Assembly: GCA_964573995.1 (NCBI GenBank)
Contig: CAZNLH010000010.1
Coordinates: forward strand, 1-64,000
Source: CAZNLH01 sp964573995
GTDB lineage: Bacteria; Gemmatimonadota; CAZMKB01; CAZNLH01
DNA length: 64,000 nucleotides
Reading direction: 5' to 3'
Below, piece after piece: positions 35,903 through 44,494 of the stretch; position 1 is the first letter of the stretch, and every line of letters starts with the position of its first letter. Under the pieces are notes generated by a model. That model made no database searches. It saw nothing but the letters and a program-made list of their open reading frames with translations, and was not told the DNA's origin. Position numbers and translations under genes: made by a program.

Positions 35903-36688
35903 TTAACGGGTCCCAAGCCCGAACAACTTCTCGGCGTTCCTGGAGGCAGCGGAAACGACCTCTTCCACTCCCATCCCCTTCAACTCGGCTATACGGCGGG
36001 TGATTATCGGCAGGAACGCCGGCGTGTTCGTACGGCCGCGATGAGGCACCGGAGCGAGGTAGGGAGAGTCCGTCTCGAGGAGGAGGCAATCAAGGGGCAC
36101 GTAACGGACAAGTTCATCCAGTGAACCATCGCCGAAGGTGACGATCCCCGTGAACGATATGAACAGTGAAAGATCCATTGCACGACCTGCTTCCTCGAGG
36201 GAGCCGGTGTAACAGTGCAAGACCCCACCGGCCAAACGATCACGGGTTTCTGCGAGGATATCAAGGACCTCGGCCTCTGCATCCCTTGAATGAACGACTA
36301 CGGGCAGGTTTAGACGCACGGCCAATTCAACCTGTTGCCTGAAGGCAACCAGTTGATCCGACCTGCTGGACATCATGTAGTGATAATCGAGGCCTATCTC
36401 ACCAATTGCAACGACCGGCTCCCGACGAGCCAACTGCTCCAGTTCTTCCATGACACCCGTATCGAGCCTGCCGGCTTCATGCGGGTGCAGTCCGATCGCG
36501 ACCCTCATTCGGTCTCGAACTTTCCCGGCCTGTTCCAGTGCCATGCGTCCGCTCAAGGGGTTTACGGAGATATTGACGACTCCATGGACTCCAGCATCTC
36601 TTGCTTCATCAAGGATGGCCTGCCAGCGATGTTCGAGGCGGGGATCGGTCAGGTGGGCATGTGTATCCCATAACAGGGGAGAACTCAA
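35903..36688 (-). CDS. tatD: TatD-family metal-dependent hydrolase
   Basis: A 261-residue TIM-barrel amidohydrolase-type DNase. Metal ligands are visible in DTHAHLTD, the Glu of GEIGLDYHY, the His of VVHSRDAEAE, the His of LHCYTGSL, and LLETDSPYLAP. Family members have 3'-5' DNase and possibly D-aminoacyl-tRNA-related activities; the cellular role here is unknown. It follows secF by four bases and is probably in the secDF transcript. Confidence 0.93.
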   Translation of the reverse strand: MSSPLLWDTHAHLTDPRLEHRWQAILDEARDAGVHGVVNISVNPLSGRMALEQAGKVRDRMRVAIGLHPHEAGRLDTGVMEELEQLARREPVVAIGEIGLDYHYMMSSRSDQLVAFRQQVELAVRLNLPVVVHSRDAEAEVLDILAETRDRLAGGVLHCYTGSLEEAGRAMDLSLFISFTGIVTFGDGSLDELVRYVPLDCLLLETDSPYLAPVPHRGRTNTPAFLPIITRRIAELKGMGVEEVVSAASRNAEKLFGLGTR

Positions 36689-36692
36689 CTCG

Positions 36693-37595
36693 TCAAGTCA
36701 CCCGTTTCTTGAATACCCTGTCCCACTCTATAAGTAAGGGGGAGGCGATGTAAATCGAAGAGTATGTCCCTACGACAACCCCCACGGTCATGGCCAGGGC
36801 GAAGTTCTTTATTACCTCGCCCCCGAACAGGAAGAGGGCGACGACGACGACCAGCGTGGATAGGGAGGTGATGATGGTCCTGGACAGGGTCTCGTTTATG
36901 CTCATGTTGAGCACTTCGTTGTAAGGTGTCTTTTTCCTGATCTGAAGGGACTCCCGGATCCTATCGAAGACAACGATGGTGTCGTTCAGCGAATACCCGA
37001 CTATCGTTAGAAAGGCGGCCACGACTGCCAAGGAGATATCCCTGTCGGTGATGGAAAAGAAGCCGAGGGTGATAAGCACGTCGTGAATAAGGGCTATGAT
37101 CGCGGCTATAGCAAACTTGAACTGGTACCGCCACGATATGTAAACGATCAGCCCCAGCATCGAGTAGACTATGGCGAGCCATGCCTTCTCCTTGAGTTCC
37201 CCGCCGATCTTGGGCCCCACGCTCTCCGTCCTCCTGACTTCAAAAGAGACATCCTTCGATATACCCTGTAACTTCGAAATAAAACCGGTAATCTGCCCCT
37301 TCTCCACCCCAATCTGCTGGGTCCTGAGTATCACCTCGTTCGCCTCGCCGAACTGCTGGACCTCCACGTCCGTCAAACCTGCCTCCCGGATCATCTCTCT
37401 CACCCTCGCCAGTTCAACAGGTTGAGCGAAGCGGAGTTCGATCAGGGTCCCACCGGTGAAATCGATGCTATACCTGGGACCGCCGTGGACTATGAGTGAG
37501 ATGATGCCGATCGCGATTGCGGTCCCCGAGATCAGGAAGCCCTTGTACCTGTGCTTGATGAAACCGTAGTTGGGATTCTTGAAGATACGGAACAT
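36693..37595 (-). CDS. secF: Protein-export membrane protein SecF
   Basis: A partner of SecD that uses the proton gradient to pull proteins across the inner membrane after SecA-driven export. The 300 residues have six transmembrane segments and the periplasmic SIDFTGGTLIELRF motif. The helix-5/6 region includes VGYSLNDTIVVFDRIRE. It follows secD by 19 bases. Confidence 0.96.
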   Translation of the reverse strand: MFRIFKNPNYGFIKHRYKGFLISGTAIAIGIISLIVHGGPRYSIDFTGGTLIELRFAQPVELARVREMIREAGLTDVEVQQFGEANEVILRTQQIGVEKGQITGFISKLQGISKDVSFEVRRTESVGPKIGGELKEKAWLAIVYSMLGLIVYISWRYQFKFAIAAIIALIHDVLITLGFFSITDRDISLAVVAAFLTIVGYSLNDTIVVFDRIRESLQIRKKTPYNEVLNMSINETLSRTIITSLSTLVVVVALFLFGGEVIKNFALAMTVGVVVGTYSSIYIASPLLIEWDRVFKKRVT

Positions 37596-37614
37596 CTCTT
37601 GTGTACTCTCTCCC

Positions 37615-39354
37615 TCAGATACTGAGCGACTTTACCCGCCGCTTCCCGAGATACAGGTTGAAAAATGCCCTGGTGACATACACGGCGGTAAACACGCTCG
37701 CGATGATGCCGATGCTTAGGGTTACGGCGAATCCCTTGACCGGCCCGGTGCCGAACCTGAGCAAGACCACGGCGGTCAAGAAGGTCGTGATGTTGGCGTC
37801 AAGGATCGTTATGAAGGCCCTCTCGTACCCCACGTCCACAGATGCACGGATACTCTTCCCGGTCGCCAATTCCTCCCTGATCCTCTCATAGATCAGCACG
37901 TTAGCGTCGACGGCCATGCCAATGGTCAGGATCAGGCCCGCGATCCCCGGGAGGGTCAAGGTGGCGCGCAGGCCGGCGAGGGCAGCCATCACCAGTATTA
38001 CGTCCATGAACAGCGCTATGGATGCCAGCAGGCCGGCGAATCGATAATAGAACAGTACGAAAACCACCACCACGACCATACCGATGATTCCCGCCACCTT
38101 GCTCTTCTGTATGGAATCCGAGCCCAGACTCGGCCCGACCGTTCTCTCCTCGATGATCTTGATGGGGGCTGGCAACGCGCCAGCCCGCAGGATAATGGAC
38201 AGGTCCCTCGCCTCTTCTATGGAATCTATTCCCTCGATCTGCGCCTGGCCGCCGGATATCCTCTGGCGGATGACCGGTGCCGACTTCACCACACCGTCGA
38301 GGACTATGGCCATGCGCTCCCCGACGTTCCTCCCCGTGACACGTTCGAACACATCGGCCCCGCTGTCGGTCATTCTCAGGTTGACTATCGGCTGGTTGGC
38401 TATCCTCGGATTATTGCCCGTACCCACAGTTGCAGAAGCCGTGGCCAGCATATCGCCGGTCATCTGGGCCTTCCGATCCAGCAAGAAGAGTTGCCTGAAT
38501 TCCCGCCCGTCTGGCGTGAATATCTTCTCCCCCCATTGAAACTGAACATCCTTTGGAATGAATGCCGAGACATCTTTCCTGGCCAGGATCTTCTCGACCG
38601 CCGCGACGTTTTCATTCAGCACCGCCACATCGGGACTGCCCCCTTGAATAGGAAAAGAAGACATCAGCGATGAGAGCGTGACAGGCCTGGACTTTTCCCC
38701 GGCCTTCCCCTCTTCCGCCTGTTTTTCCTTCTTTCCCCCTGGGAAGAGGAGTTCTTCGATAGAGGCACTGCTGGTATCATCGTCTGCTTTCCCGGTAATA
38801 CTTCCCCCCTTTTTTCCTTCCGCTCCCTGGGCAGGTGTTCCTTTACCTGCTTCGCCCTCTTCCGAGAGGAGATAATCGTCGATCTTCTTTACTATCGCAG
38901 CCATCTGATCCACATGCTTCACAACCTTGAATTCAAGGAACGCCGACGATTTAACGAGTTCCTTGGCTCGTTCCTCATCTTCCATCCCTGGAAGTTCTAC
39001 TATTATACGGTCGCCGCCGACCCGCTGTATCAGTGGCTCGGCCACACCGAACTGGTCGACGCGGTTCCGGATGATCTCAAGTGTCCTATCGATGGCATCC
39101 TTCACGTCCTTTTCCGGAATATGGATCTTCTCCCTGTCCAGTTCGAGGACAAGATGCATTCCTCCCTGAAGATCGAGGCCCAGTTTGAGTGCCCTGTCTT
39201 TTAACTTGTTATATTCCACCGGCTGGTTCTCCTGCAAGGCCACTCGATCCGCCTTGGAATGGGAATAAAAACGGATACTTGGCCAGAGATACCAGAGCGA
39301 TACTCCCAGGACAGCAATGGTGACAACCAGCCTCAGTTTTGTGTTCTTATCCAC
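37615..39354 (-). CDS. secD: Protein translocase subunit SecD
   Basis: A 579-residue SecD with an N-terminal helix, LGLDLQGGMHLVLELD at the start of P1, and a C-terminal six-helix membrane domain with AGLILTIGMAVDANVLIYER. It has an unusual low-complexity, charged insertion at residues 164-224 (KGTPAQGAEGKKGG, KKEKQAEEGKAGEKS) within the periplasmic part. A strong promoter lies just upstream. yajC is not adjacent. Confidence 0.96.
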   Translation of the reverse strand: MDKNTKLRLVVTIAVLGVSLWYLWPSIRFYSHSKADRVALQENQPVEYNKLKDRALKLGLDLQGGMHLVLELDREKIHIPEKDVKDAIDRTLEIIRNRVDQFGVAEPLIQRVGGDRIIVELPGMEDEERAKELVKSSAFLEFKVVKHVDQMAAIVKKIDDYLLSEEGEAGKGTPAQGAEGKKGGSITGKADDDTSSASIEELLFPGGKKEKQAEEGKAGEKSRPVTLSSLMSSFPIQGGSPDVAVLNENVAAVEKILARKDVSAFIPKDVQFQWGEKIFTPDGREFRQLFLLDRKAQMTGDMLATASATVGTGNNPRIANQPIVNLRMTDSGADVFERVTGRNVGERMAIVLDGVVKSAPVIRQRISGGQAQIEGIDSIEEARDLSIILRAGALPAPIKIIEERTVGPSLGSDSIQKSKVAGIIGMVVVVVFVLFYYRFAGLLASIALFMDVILVMAALAGLRATLTLPGIAGLILTIGMAVDANVLIYERIREELATGKSIRASVDVGYERAFITILDANITTFLTAVVLLRFGTGPVKGFAVTLSIGIIASVFTAVYVTRAFFNLYLGKRRVKSLSI

Positions 39355-39410
39355 GATCCCCTCGTTTACCCGGTCGCTCTCAAACTGTTGATCGGCAACT
39401 AAGGCACAAT

Positions 39411-39439
39411 AGTTTAGGATATTGACCTGTTCATGTCAA
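39411..39439 (-). promoter_or_regulatory. Sigma-70 promoter of secDF
   Basis: Minus-strand TTGACA (39434-39439), 17 bases, TAAACT (39411-39416), giving a leader of about 50 bases before secD. It makes secD-secF-tatD independent of the upstream envelope genes. Confidence 0.7.
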
Positions 39440-39470
39440 GAGATTTACAGACCGGGACTCACTAGTGGGT

Positions 39471-40691
39471 TCAGCGCCGCCTTCGCGTGATCGGCAGCCA
39501 CTTCTCGAAGGCGGAAAGCGAGACACCGATCCTGACCAACCGTTCTCTGATCCCGTTCGTCTCAATTCCGCCCCTGCTGCCCGCCTCGAGGGCCAGGTCG
39601 AGTCGGCCGTTTCCATGCCCAATCGGTACGCCGATTCCAAAGGTGCCCACTCTTTCCCGAACTTCGTTGCCCTCGATTTCCATCGGGAGGGACCTCAAGC
39701 GAAAGCCGGCTCGAAAGGATGATCTTTTCAACCAGGATTGACTTGTGTGTTGAGATGAAGTGAACTCGGCGCCTATGGAGTATGTCCATTCATCCCTGAG
39801 TTGAAGCGAACTCCCCTCGAGGGCAAAAGATGACCATGCGGTCCTGAGATGATCGAAGGCAACGAGGAGGTCCTTGCGCAGCCTGAAGGTAGATCCCACC
39901 CCCCACGAAAGGGGTATTCCCGCACTCAACACCTGCTCGGAGGAGACACCTCCGGCCGTCTTGAAGGTCTCATCCAGCCTGAGATCTAATGACGGTATGA
40001 TATAAAACCCGAGGTTAAGCCTTCTATAGGGCGTATAGAAGAGACCCGTCGTAATACCAAAGCCACTTGTCTCATAAGAATATTCGTCATTCACGTCTAT
40101 GGCCGTACCGGCCGGATAAAACGTGTTTTGAAAGGCAATACCCGTGTCGTCCGAGATGCCTCCGCGATAGAAATCCAAGCCGGCGCCCGCCTGCAGGCCC
40201 GCAAAGAGGGCCCTCGCCACCGCTACCTGCGCCTTGAATACCGTGCCGGAAGATCGAAACGTCTCCGTGAGAGTGGCCCCCTGGAAGGTGAACGGGCGGT
40301 CGACTTCCCAGTCAAAGTCGAGAAACTGCTGGACTCCCGCAGACACCACGAACTTCGAAGGAATCGGGAACACCATACGAACGTACGAGAACTCGTAGGA
40401 GCGATTGGAACTCGATGCCGATCTATCCCTTGGGAAGGAATACACGGGTATGACCTGGCCCGAGATGCCCGAACGATGCCACCCGGCCAGGGTGGCAGGG
40501 TTAAGGAGCGAAAAATTCTCGCCTCCTAGCGCGACCGAAACGCCCCCCATTCCCATTCCCCTCCCATCCACCTCCATTACCGGCATCCCGAAGGAACCGA
40601 TCGCAAACGGCGAATCTCCCGCAAGGTCTCCACTAAACAACGGCGTCATCGAAAGGAGCACCACGATGTAACCTATCAATTGCTTGATCAC
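39471..40691 (-). CDS. PorV/UPF0164-like outer-membrane barrel
   Basis: A 406-residue predicted outer-membrane protein. A signal peptide (MIKQLIGYIVVLLSMTPLFS) is followed by GRGMGMGGVSVALGGENFS and LLNPATLAG, the N-terminal signature of PorV/FadL-like barrels in FCB-type bacteria. Amphipathic strands continue to the end. The usual terminal aromatic residue is replaced by an arginine tail (ITRRRR), which is odd. The start overlaps the DNRLRE lipoprotein by four bases, so the pair may form one surface complex (inference). Confidence 0.75.
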   Translation of the reverse strand: MIKQLIGYIVVLLSMTPLFSGDLAGDSPFAIGSFGMPVMEVDGRGMGMGGVSVALGGENFSLLNPATLAGWHRSGISGQVIPVYSFPRDRSASSSNRSYEFSYVRMVFPIPSKFVVSAGVQQFLDFDWEVDRPFTFQGATLTETFRSSGTVFKAQVAVARALFAGLQAGAGLDFYRGGISDDTGIAFQNTFYPAGTAIDVNDEYSYETSGFGITTGLFYTPYRRLNLGFYIIPSLDLRLDETFKTAGGVSSEQVLSAGIPLSWGVGSTFRLRKDLLVAFDHLRTAWSSFALEGSSLQLRDEWTYSIGAEFTSSQHTSQSWLKRSSFRAGFRLRSLPMEIEGNEVRERVGTFGIGVPIGHGNGRLDLALEAGSRGGIETNGIRERLVRIGVSLSAFEKWLPITRRRR

Positions 40692-41953
40692 CTGACCGTC
40701 CTCCCATTCCCCCCATCGCCGCGGGTCAAGGCGTGAAATGGAGGCGCTCCCGGCTTGTGATAATACACCGTGAGAGATGGCCTCCCTTCCAGCAATGGGT
40801 ATGCTGCCCCACCCAATTGCAAGTATCCGAACAGGTCGCTGGTGCGTCCCATGTTCAAGATAATACCCTCATTGTCAAAGTGTCCGGATACCCACAATTG
40901 AACCATCCCCGTAAGATTGAGTTCGATCAATGTATCACCCCGTGACACGGTACTGCTTGCTAAGATCGTGTTGTCGATCTCTGTATCGGGTCCGTTCCAC
41001 TCCGAGAGGACTGCACTGGTCTCAACTCCAAGGTCATCGTGTATATTGTTCGATTCGGTGATGGGAATATCGAGGTCCGCCCGTATGATCGTCCAGGTGG
41101 AATCAAAGTCAGAGAGGTCAAAACGGAGCATGTACCTGAACGCGGGGACATCCCCCAGTGCGGGAGTGATCTCCTCTTCATCCCCCTGGAACTCATAGAT
41201 AAAGACGTCGTTGGTAACGAGAAATTCATCTACTACGGTCGTATCGGGATTATCGGAGGGGATATACTCTATCTCGAGAGAGGGGGCCCCGGATCCACTC
41301 CCTGACTGCCGGGAGGTGAAGGCGGCAAGAGATGAATCCGCGCTCTCATCCCCCGAGACCAGGATGATCCCCTCGTTGTCGCTCTCTCCACTGATCCACC
41401 CTTCCACGAGGAGTGGATCGATGTCCATCTCGAACAGTGCGTCCCCCGACCCAGCGTCGAACGTCAGGCGCCCTGCTTCGGTCGGATCATAGTCGCCGCC
41501 GGGGGACTCCCAGGGGACCTGCTCCCCCGTGCTATCTTTCGCGGAGGCCTCCCAGGTAACATCGAGTTCGTTCCAGTGCGTCGTCAAAGGATAGGCGGAA
41601 ATATCGAAATCACCCGCGGAATATCCCGGAGACTTCGTCAACTTAAGCGTGGCGCGAAGGATGGAATCCACCTGGGGAAGCCCCTCGAACCTGAGCAACG
41701 AGCGCATCATGGTGTTTCCCGAACGACCAATATAATCGGTGGAAGAGGCGCCCGTGTTGAGTACCTCTTCAAAACTCGTATCCCTTGCGGAGTAAACGAC
41801 CGCTTCCAGTGGGCCCTCACCCTGCTGATCCTGACCGATAAGTCCGATACCGACCGGGCTCTCCCTCTTCTCGGTGCATCCGGACCCGAGCACGATAAGC
41901 AAAAGAAACAAAGAGATCAACCTTGCCGCCGGTATGCAGTGGGCCCGGATCAC
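40688..41953 (-). CDS. DNRLRE-domain lipoprotein
   Basis: A 421-residue predicted lipoprotein. The N-terminus has a positively charged stretch, a hydrophobic core and the lipobox LGSGC, predicting acylation and outer-membrane attachment. Two beta-sandwich DNRLRE-type domains follow: one with SLLRFEGLPQVDSILRATLK and PLTTHWNELDVTW, and a second with RYMLRFDLSDFDSTWTI and SEWNGPDTEID. DNRLRE domains are common in secreted surface proteins and may bind carbohydrate or stabilise fibres. It overlaps both neighbours by four bases. Confidence 0.82.
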   Translation of the reverse strand: MIRAHCIPAARLISLFLLLIVLGSGCTEKRESPVGIGLIGQDQQGEGPLEAVVYSARDTSFEEVLNTGASSTDYIGRSGNTMMRSLLRFEGLPQVDSILRATLKLTKSPGYSAGDFDISAYPLTTHWNELDVTWEASAKDSTGEQVPWESPGGDYDPTEAGRLTFDAGSGDALFEMDIDPLLVEGWISGESDNEGIILVSGDESADSSLAAFTSRQSGSGSGAPSLEIEYIPSDNPDTTVVDEFLVTNDVFIYEFQGDEEEITPALGDVPAFRYMLRFDLSDFDSTWTIIRADLDIPITESNNIHDDLGVETSAVLSEWNGPDTEIDNTILASSTVSRGDTLIELNLTGMVQLWVSGHFDNEGIILNMGRTSDLFGYLQLGGAAYPLLEGRPSLTVYYHKPGAPPFHALTRGDGGNGRTVR

Positions 41954-42300
41954 GCCCCTCCACCCTCCTTTCCCGAGGAGACCTTGACAAAGGAGAGCCT
42001 GAGTTGCGCAAGGACATTATCCAGGAATTTCCCTTCATCTTCCTCGAGGTTTCCCTTCATCTTTTCATCCAGGATGGCCAGACAGTCGATATAGTACTTT
42101 GCCATCGAAGGGTTGATGGTCGTCTCCTTGGAATCAGGATACCTAAGTTCTCCAAGGAAGTGCATGGCCGGGATCTGAAACGTACTTACCACCGAGTAAA
42201 AACTCGCCGGCGGCATCTCCCGGTCTTGTACCTCATCCTGCGACTCCTTGCTCTGTTCGGTCTCTTTGCCCTTATCCATTTCTTTTTCCTCGCTGTTCAT
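41950..42300 (-). CDS. DUF1844 protein
   Basis: A 116-residue protein with a charged N-terminal tail (MNSEEKEMDKGKETEQSKES) and the DUF1844 core: FYSVVSTFQIPAMHFLGEL, then INPSMAKYYIDCLAILDEKM and LDNVLAQLRLSFV. Function is unknown. The start at 42300 is fixed by a strong GGAGGTGG upstream. An upstream ATG at 42339 overlapping alr is rejected. It lies 16 bases after alr and overlaps the lipoprotein gene. Confidence 0.85.
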   Translation of the reverse strand: MNSEEKEMDKGKETEQSKESQDEVQDREMPPASFYSVVSTFQIPAMHFLGELRYPDSKETTINPSMAKYYIDCLAILDEKMKGNLEEDEGKFLDNVLAQLRLSFVKVSSGKEGGGA

Positions 42301-42316
42301 ATCCACCTCCCTTGAT

Positions 42317-43573
42317 CTATTCCACCTGCCAGGATCCAAGGGAGGACGTCACCCTCACCGGCCTTCCGCCCCGGTAGTAGACCCTGGGCACCCTGCTACC
42401 GAGGTTCGTGAGGATATCGTAAGAAATAGTCCTCGCCCTACGGGCAATCTCTTCCGCCCCTATCATCTCTCTATCGTCAGCCCCGAGGACCGTCACCCGG
42501 TCACCCGGGCGGACGACTGGGATGGACGAGACGTCCACCATCAACATGTCCATGCATATATTTCCGACTATCGGGCACCGCTTTCCGTCGATCAGTGTCT
42601 CGCCCCTATTCGACAGACCGAACGGTATCCCGTCCCGGTACCCTGCTGAAACGGTGGCTATCTTCATTCTTTCAGGACTTACGTATGACCTGTTATATCC
42701 AATCGGCACACCGGCATCCACTTCCTTGACGAAGACGATCCTGGAGCGAAAACTCATTGCAGGTATTGGCCTCACTGCAGGTCCATCGACACCGGCCCGG
42801 AGCGGATTGACTCCGTACACGAAGATGCCCGGCCGGATCATCGGCAGATTGATCCACTGTATCCTGAGCACTCCGGCGCTGTTCGAGATGTGGATCAAGG
42901 GCGCAGGGGAAACCTCCTTCTCGACATCCCTCATCAACGCCTCGAACCTCTCCAGTTGCGTGCGCGTAAAGGAGATGTCCTCTTCATCCGCAGAACTGAA
43001 GTGTGAGAAGACCCCCTCGACCCTTAGGCCAGGGAAATCCGCTACGCGCCTTATAAATGTCAATGCTTGCGAGCATTGCACGCCCGTCCTTCCCATACCC
43101 GTATCGACCTCGACATGCACGGGGCACACGACACCCTCTTTCTCGGCGCATTCATTCAGCCGCCCGGCAATCTCTATCGTTGTCACCACCGGTGTGATCG
43201 AATATGCGATGAGTATCTCCATTTCTCGACCGGCGGGAGGCGTCAGGAGGAGAAGCCGCCCACCGATTCCACCCCTCCTCAAGAATAGGGCCTCTTCCAC
43301 GGATGCCACTCCAAACCATCCCACACCACATCGCTCGGCTTCCAGGGCCACGGGGACGGCGCCATGCCCGTAACCGTCGGCCTTTACCGGCAGGAGGATC
43401 TCCACCCCCTCTGCCGAGAGATCACGGACCATATTGATATTACTTCTAATTGCGTCTAAGTCGATTTCCACCCATGAACGCATGGTGGCGAGGTCGAGTG
43501 CGGAATCAAGGGGAAGATGAGCCAGATCAACGCCCAGTGTCCCTCCCGTGTGCAAGCCGTCACGATGACTCAT
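42317..43573 (-). CDS. alr: Alanine racemase
   Basis: Makes D-alanine for peptidoglycan. The PLP lysine is in LPVKADGYGHGAVPVA, the start of the enzyme domain is WVEIDLDAIRSNI, the HVEVDTGMGRTG loop is present, and the catalytic tyrosine lies in VPIGYNRSYVS (C-terminal domain). The frame is 418 residues from the ATG at 43573. Family homology begins at the Met at residue 31 (43483), which lacks a Shine-Dalgarno. A promoter places transcription start at or beside the ATG at 43573, so a leaderless start is possible. Confidence 0.93.
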   Translation of the reverse strand: MSHRDGLHTGGTLGVDLAHLPLDSALDLATMRSWVEIDLDAIRSNINMVRDLSAEGVEILLPVKADGYGHGAVPVALEAERCGVGWFGVASVEEALFLRRGGIGGRLLLLTPPAGREMEILIAYSITPVVTTIEIAGRLNECAEKEGVVCPVHVEVDTGMGRTGVQCSQALTFIRRVADFPGLRVEGVFSHFSSADEEDISFTRTQLERFEALMRDVEKEVSPAPLIHISNSAGVLRIQWINLPMIRPGIFVYGVNPLRAGVDGPAVRPIPAMSFRSRIVFVKEVDAGVPIGYNRSYVSPERMKIATVSAGYRDGIPFGLSNRGETLIDGKRCPIVGNICMDMLMVDVSSIPVVRPGDRVTVLGADDREMIGAEEIARRARTISYDILTNLGSRVPRVYYRGGRPVRVTSSLGSWQVE

Positions 43574-43580
43574 AGTCGTT

Positions 43581-43609
43581 AGTATAAATGAGGGATCTCA
43601 AAATCGCAA
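43581..43609 (-). promoter_or_regulatory. Sigma-70 promoter of alr operon
   Basis: Minus-strand TTGCGA (43604-43609), 17 bases, TATACT (43581-43586). The predicted start of transcription (43573-43574) coincides with the first ATG of alr. It would drive alr, DUF1844, the lipoprotein and the barrel gene. Confidence 0.65.
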
Positions 43610-43687
43610 GATTTATCCAATCTTACCCCTTGCCATGCTACCGGTTCCTGTTGTATCTTTCAGTGGGGTTCAATGAAAGGACTGAAA

Positions 43688-44494
43688 ATGAAAGACAGCC
43701 GACAGCAGGGCTTCGATGACTTACTCGATCTGCTCCGTTTCCTCCGTTCCAAGGAGGGATGCCTCTGGGACCGCTCCAAGGGGCCGAAAGAAATGAAACC
43801 GTACCTTCTCGAAGAATGCCATGAACTCCTGGAAGCCATCGATGGAGGAGACACCCGGCAGATAATGGATGAACTGGGTGATCTCCTCCTTCATTGCGCC
43901 TTCATGGTCACGCTCGGCGAGGAGAACGGGGATTTCACGCCCGGCGACGTATTCTCGCACCTCGTGGAGAAGATCAAGAGACGTCATCAGGGACTGTTCA
44001 ACGAAGGTAATGCGACACGGACGGCAGAGAGTTGGGAATATATCAAGGATAAAGAAAGGCGACATGAAGGCAGACATGGTATCATCGATGGTATCCCCCC
44101 ATCACTGCCTTCATTAATGCGGTCATACAGGCTCCAGGAGAGGGTTTCCGCCCTGAACTTCGACTGGTCTTCACCTGAGGGTGCGATGGGCAAGGTCTCT
44201 GAGGAATTGGGCGAGGTCAAGAACGCCTACCGGTCTTCCGGCCCCGAGGAGGTCAAGAACGAGGTGGGAGACCTGCTCTTTGCGGTTGTGAATCTGGCTC
44301 GTCTCCTCGAGGTACATCCCGAGGAGGCACTCGCCAAGACGATCGATAAGTTCGCCGGTAGGTTCGACTTGTTGAGGAGCCGGGCCGAAGAGGCGGGACT
44401 GGTTATCGGGGAGGCCTCGTTGGAAGAACTCGATTTGATCTGGGAATCGATAAAGAAAGAAAGAGGGGGGCATGGAGCACCTGGTTCATCGTGA
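43688..44494 (+). CDS. mazG: MazG nucleoside triphosphate pyrophosphohydrolase
   Basis: Hydrolyses NTPs/dNTPs to monophosphates, cleaning abnormal nucleotides and lowering ppGpp-related stress in E. coli. The protein is about 268 residues with two MazG modules; the first has LLEECHELLEAIDGGD and ELGDLLLHCAF, the second ELGEVKNAY and EVGDLLFAVVNLARL, holding the metal-binding Glu/Asp residues. I use the ATG at 43688, preceded by AAAGGA, rather than the one at 43673. A weak promoter-like TTGCCA/TGTATC pair lies at 43630-43657. Its end overlaps the convergent GHL10 gene by nine bases. Confidence 0.95.
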   Translation: MKDSRQQGFDDLLDLLRFLRSKEGCLWDRSKGPKEMKPYLLEECHELLEAIDGGDTRQIMDELGDLLLHCAFMVTLGEENGDFTPGDVFSHLVEKIKRRHQGLFNEGNATRTAESWEYIKDKERRHEGRHGIIDGIPPSLPSLMRSYRLQERVSALNFDWSSPEGAMGKVSEELGEVKNAYRSSGPEEVKNEVGDLLFAVVNLARLLEVHPEEALAKTIDKFAGRFDLLRSRAEEAGLVIGEASLEELDLIWESIKKERGGHGAPGSS

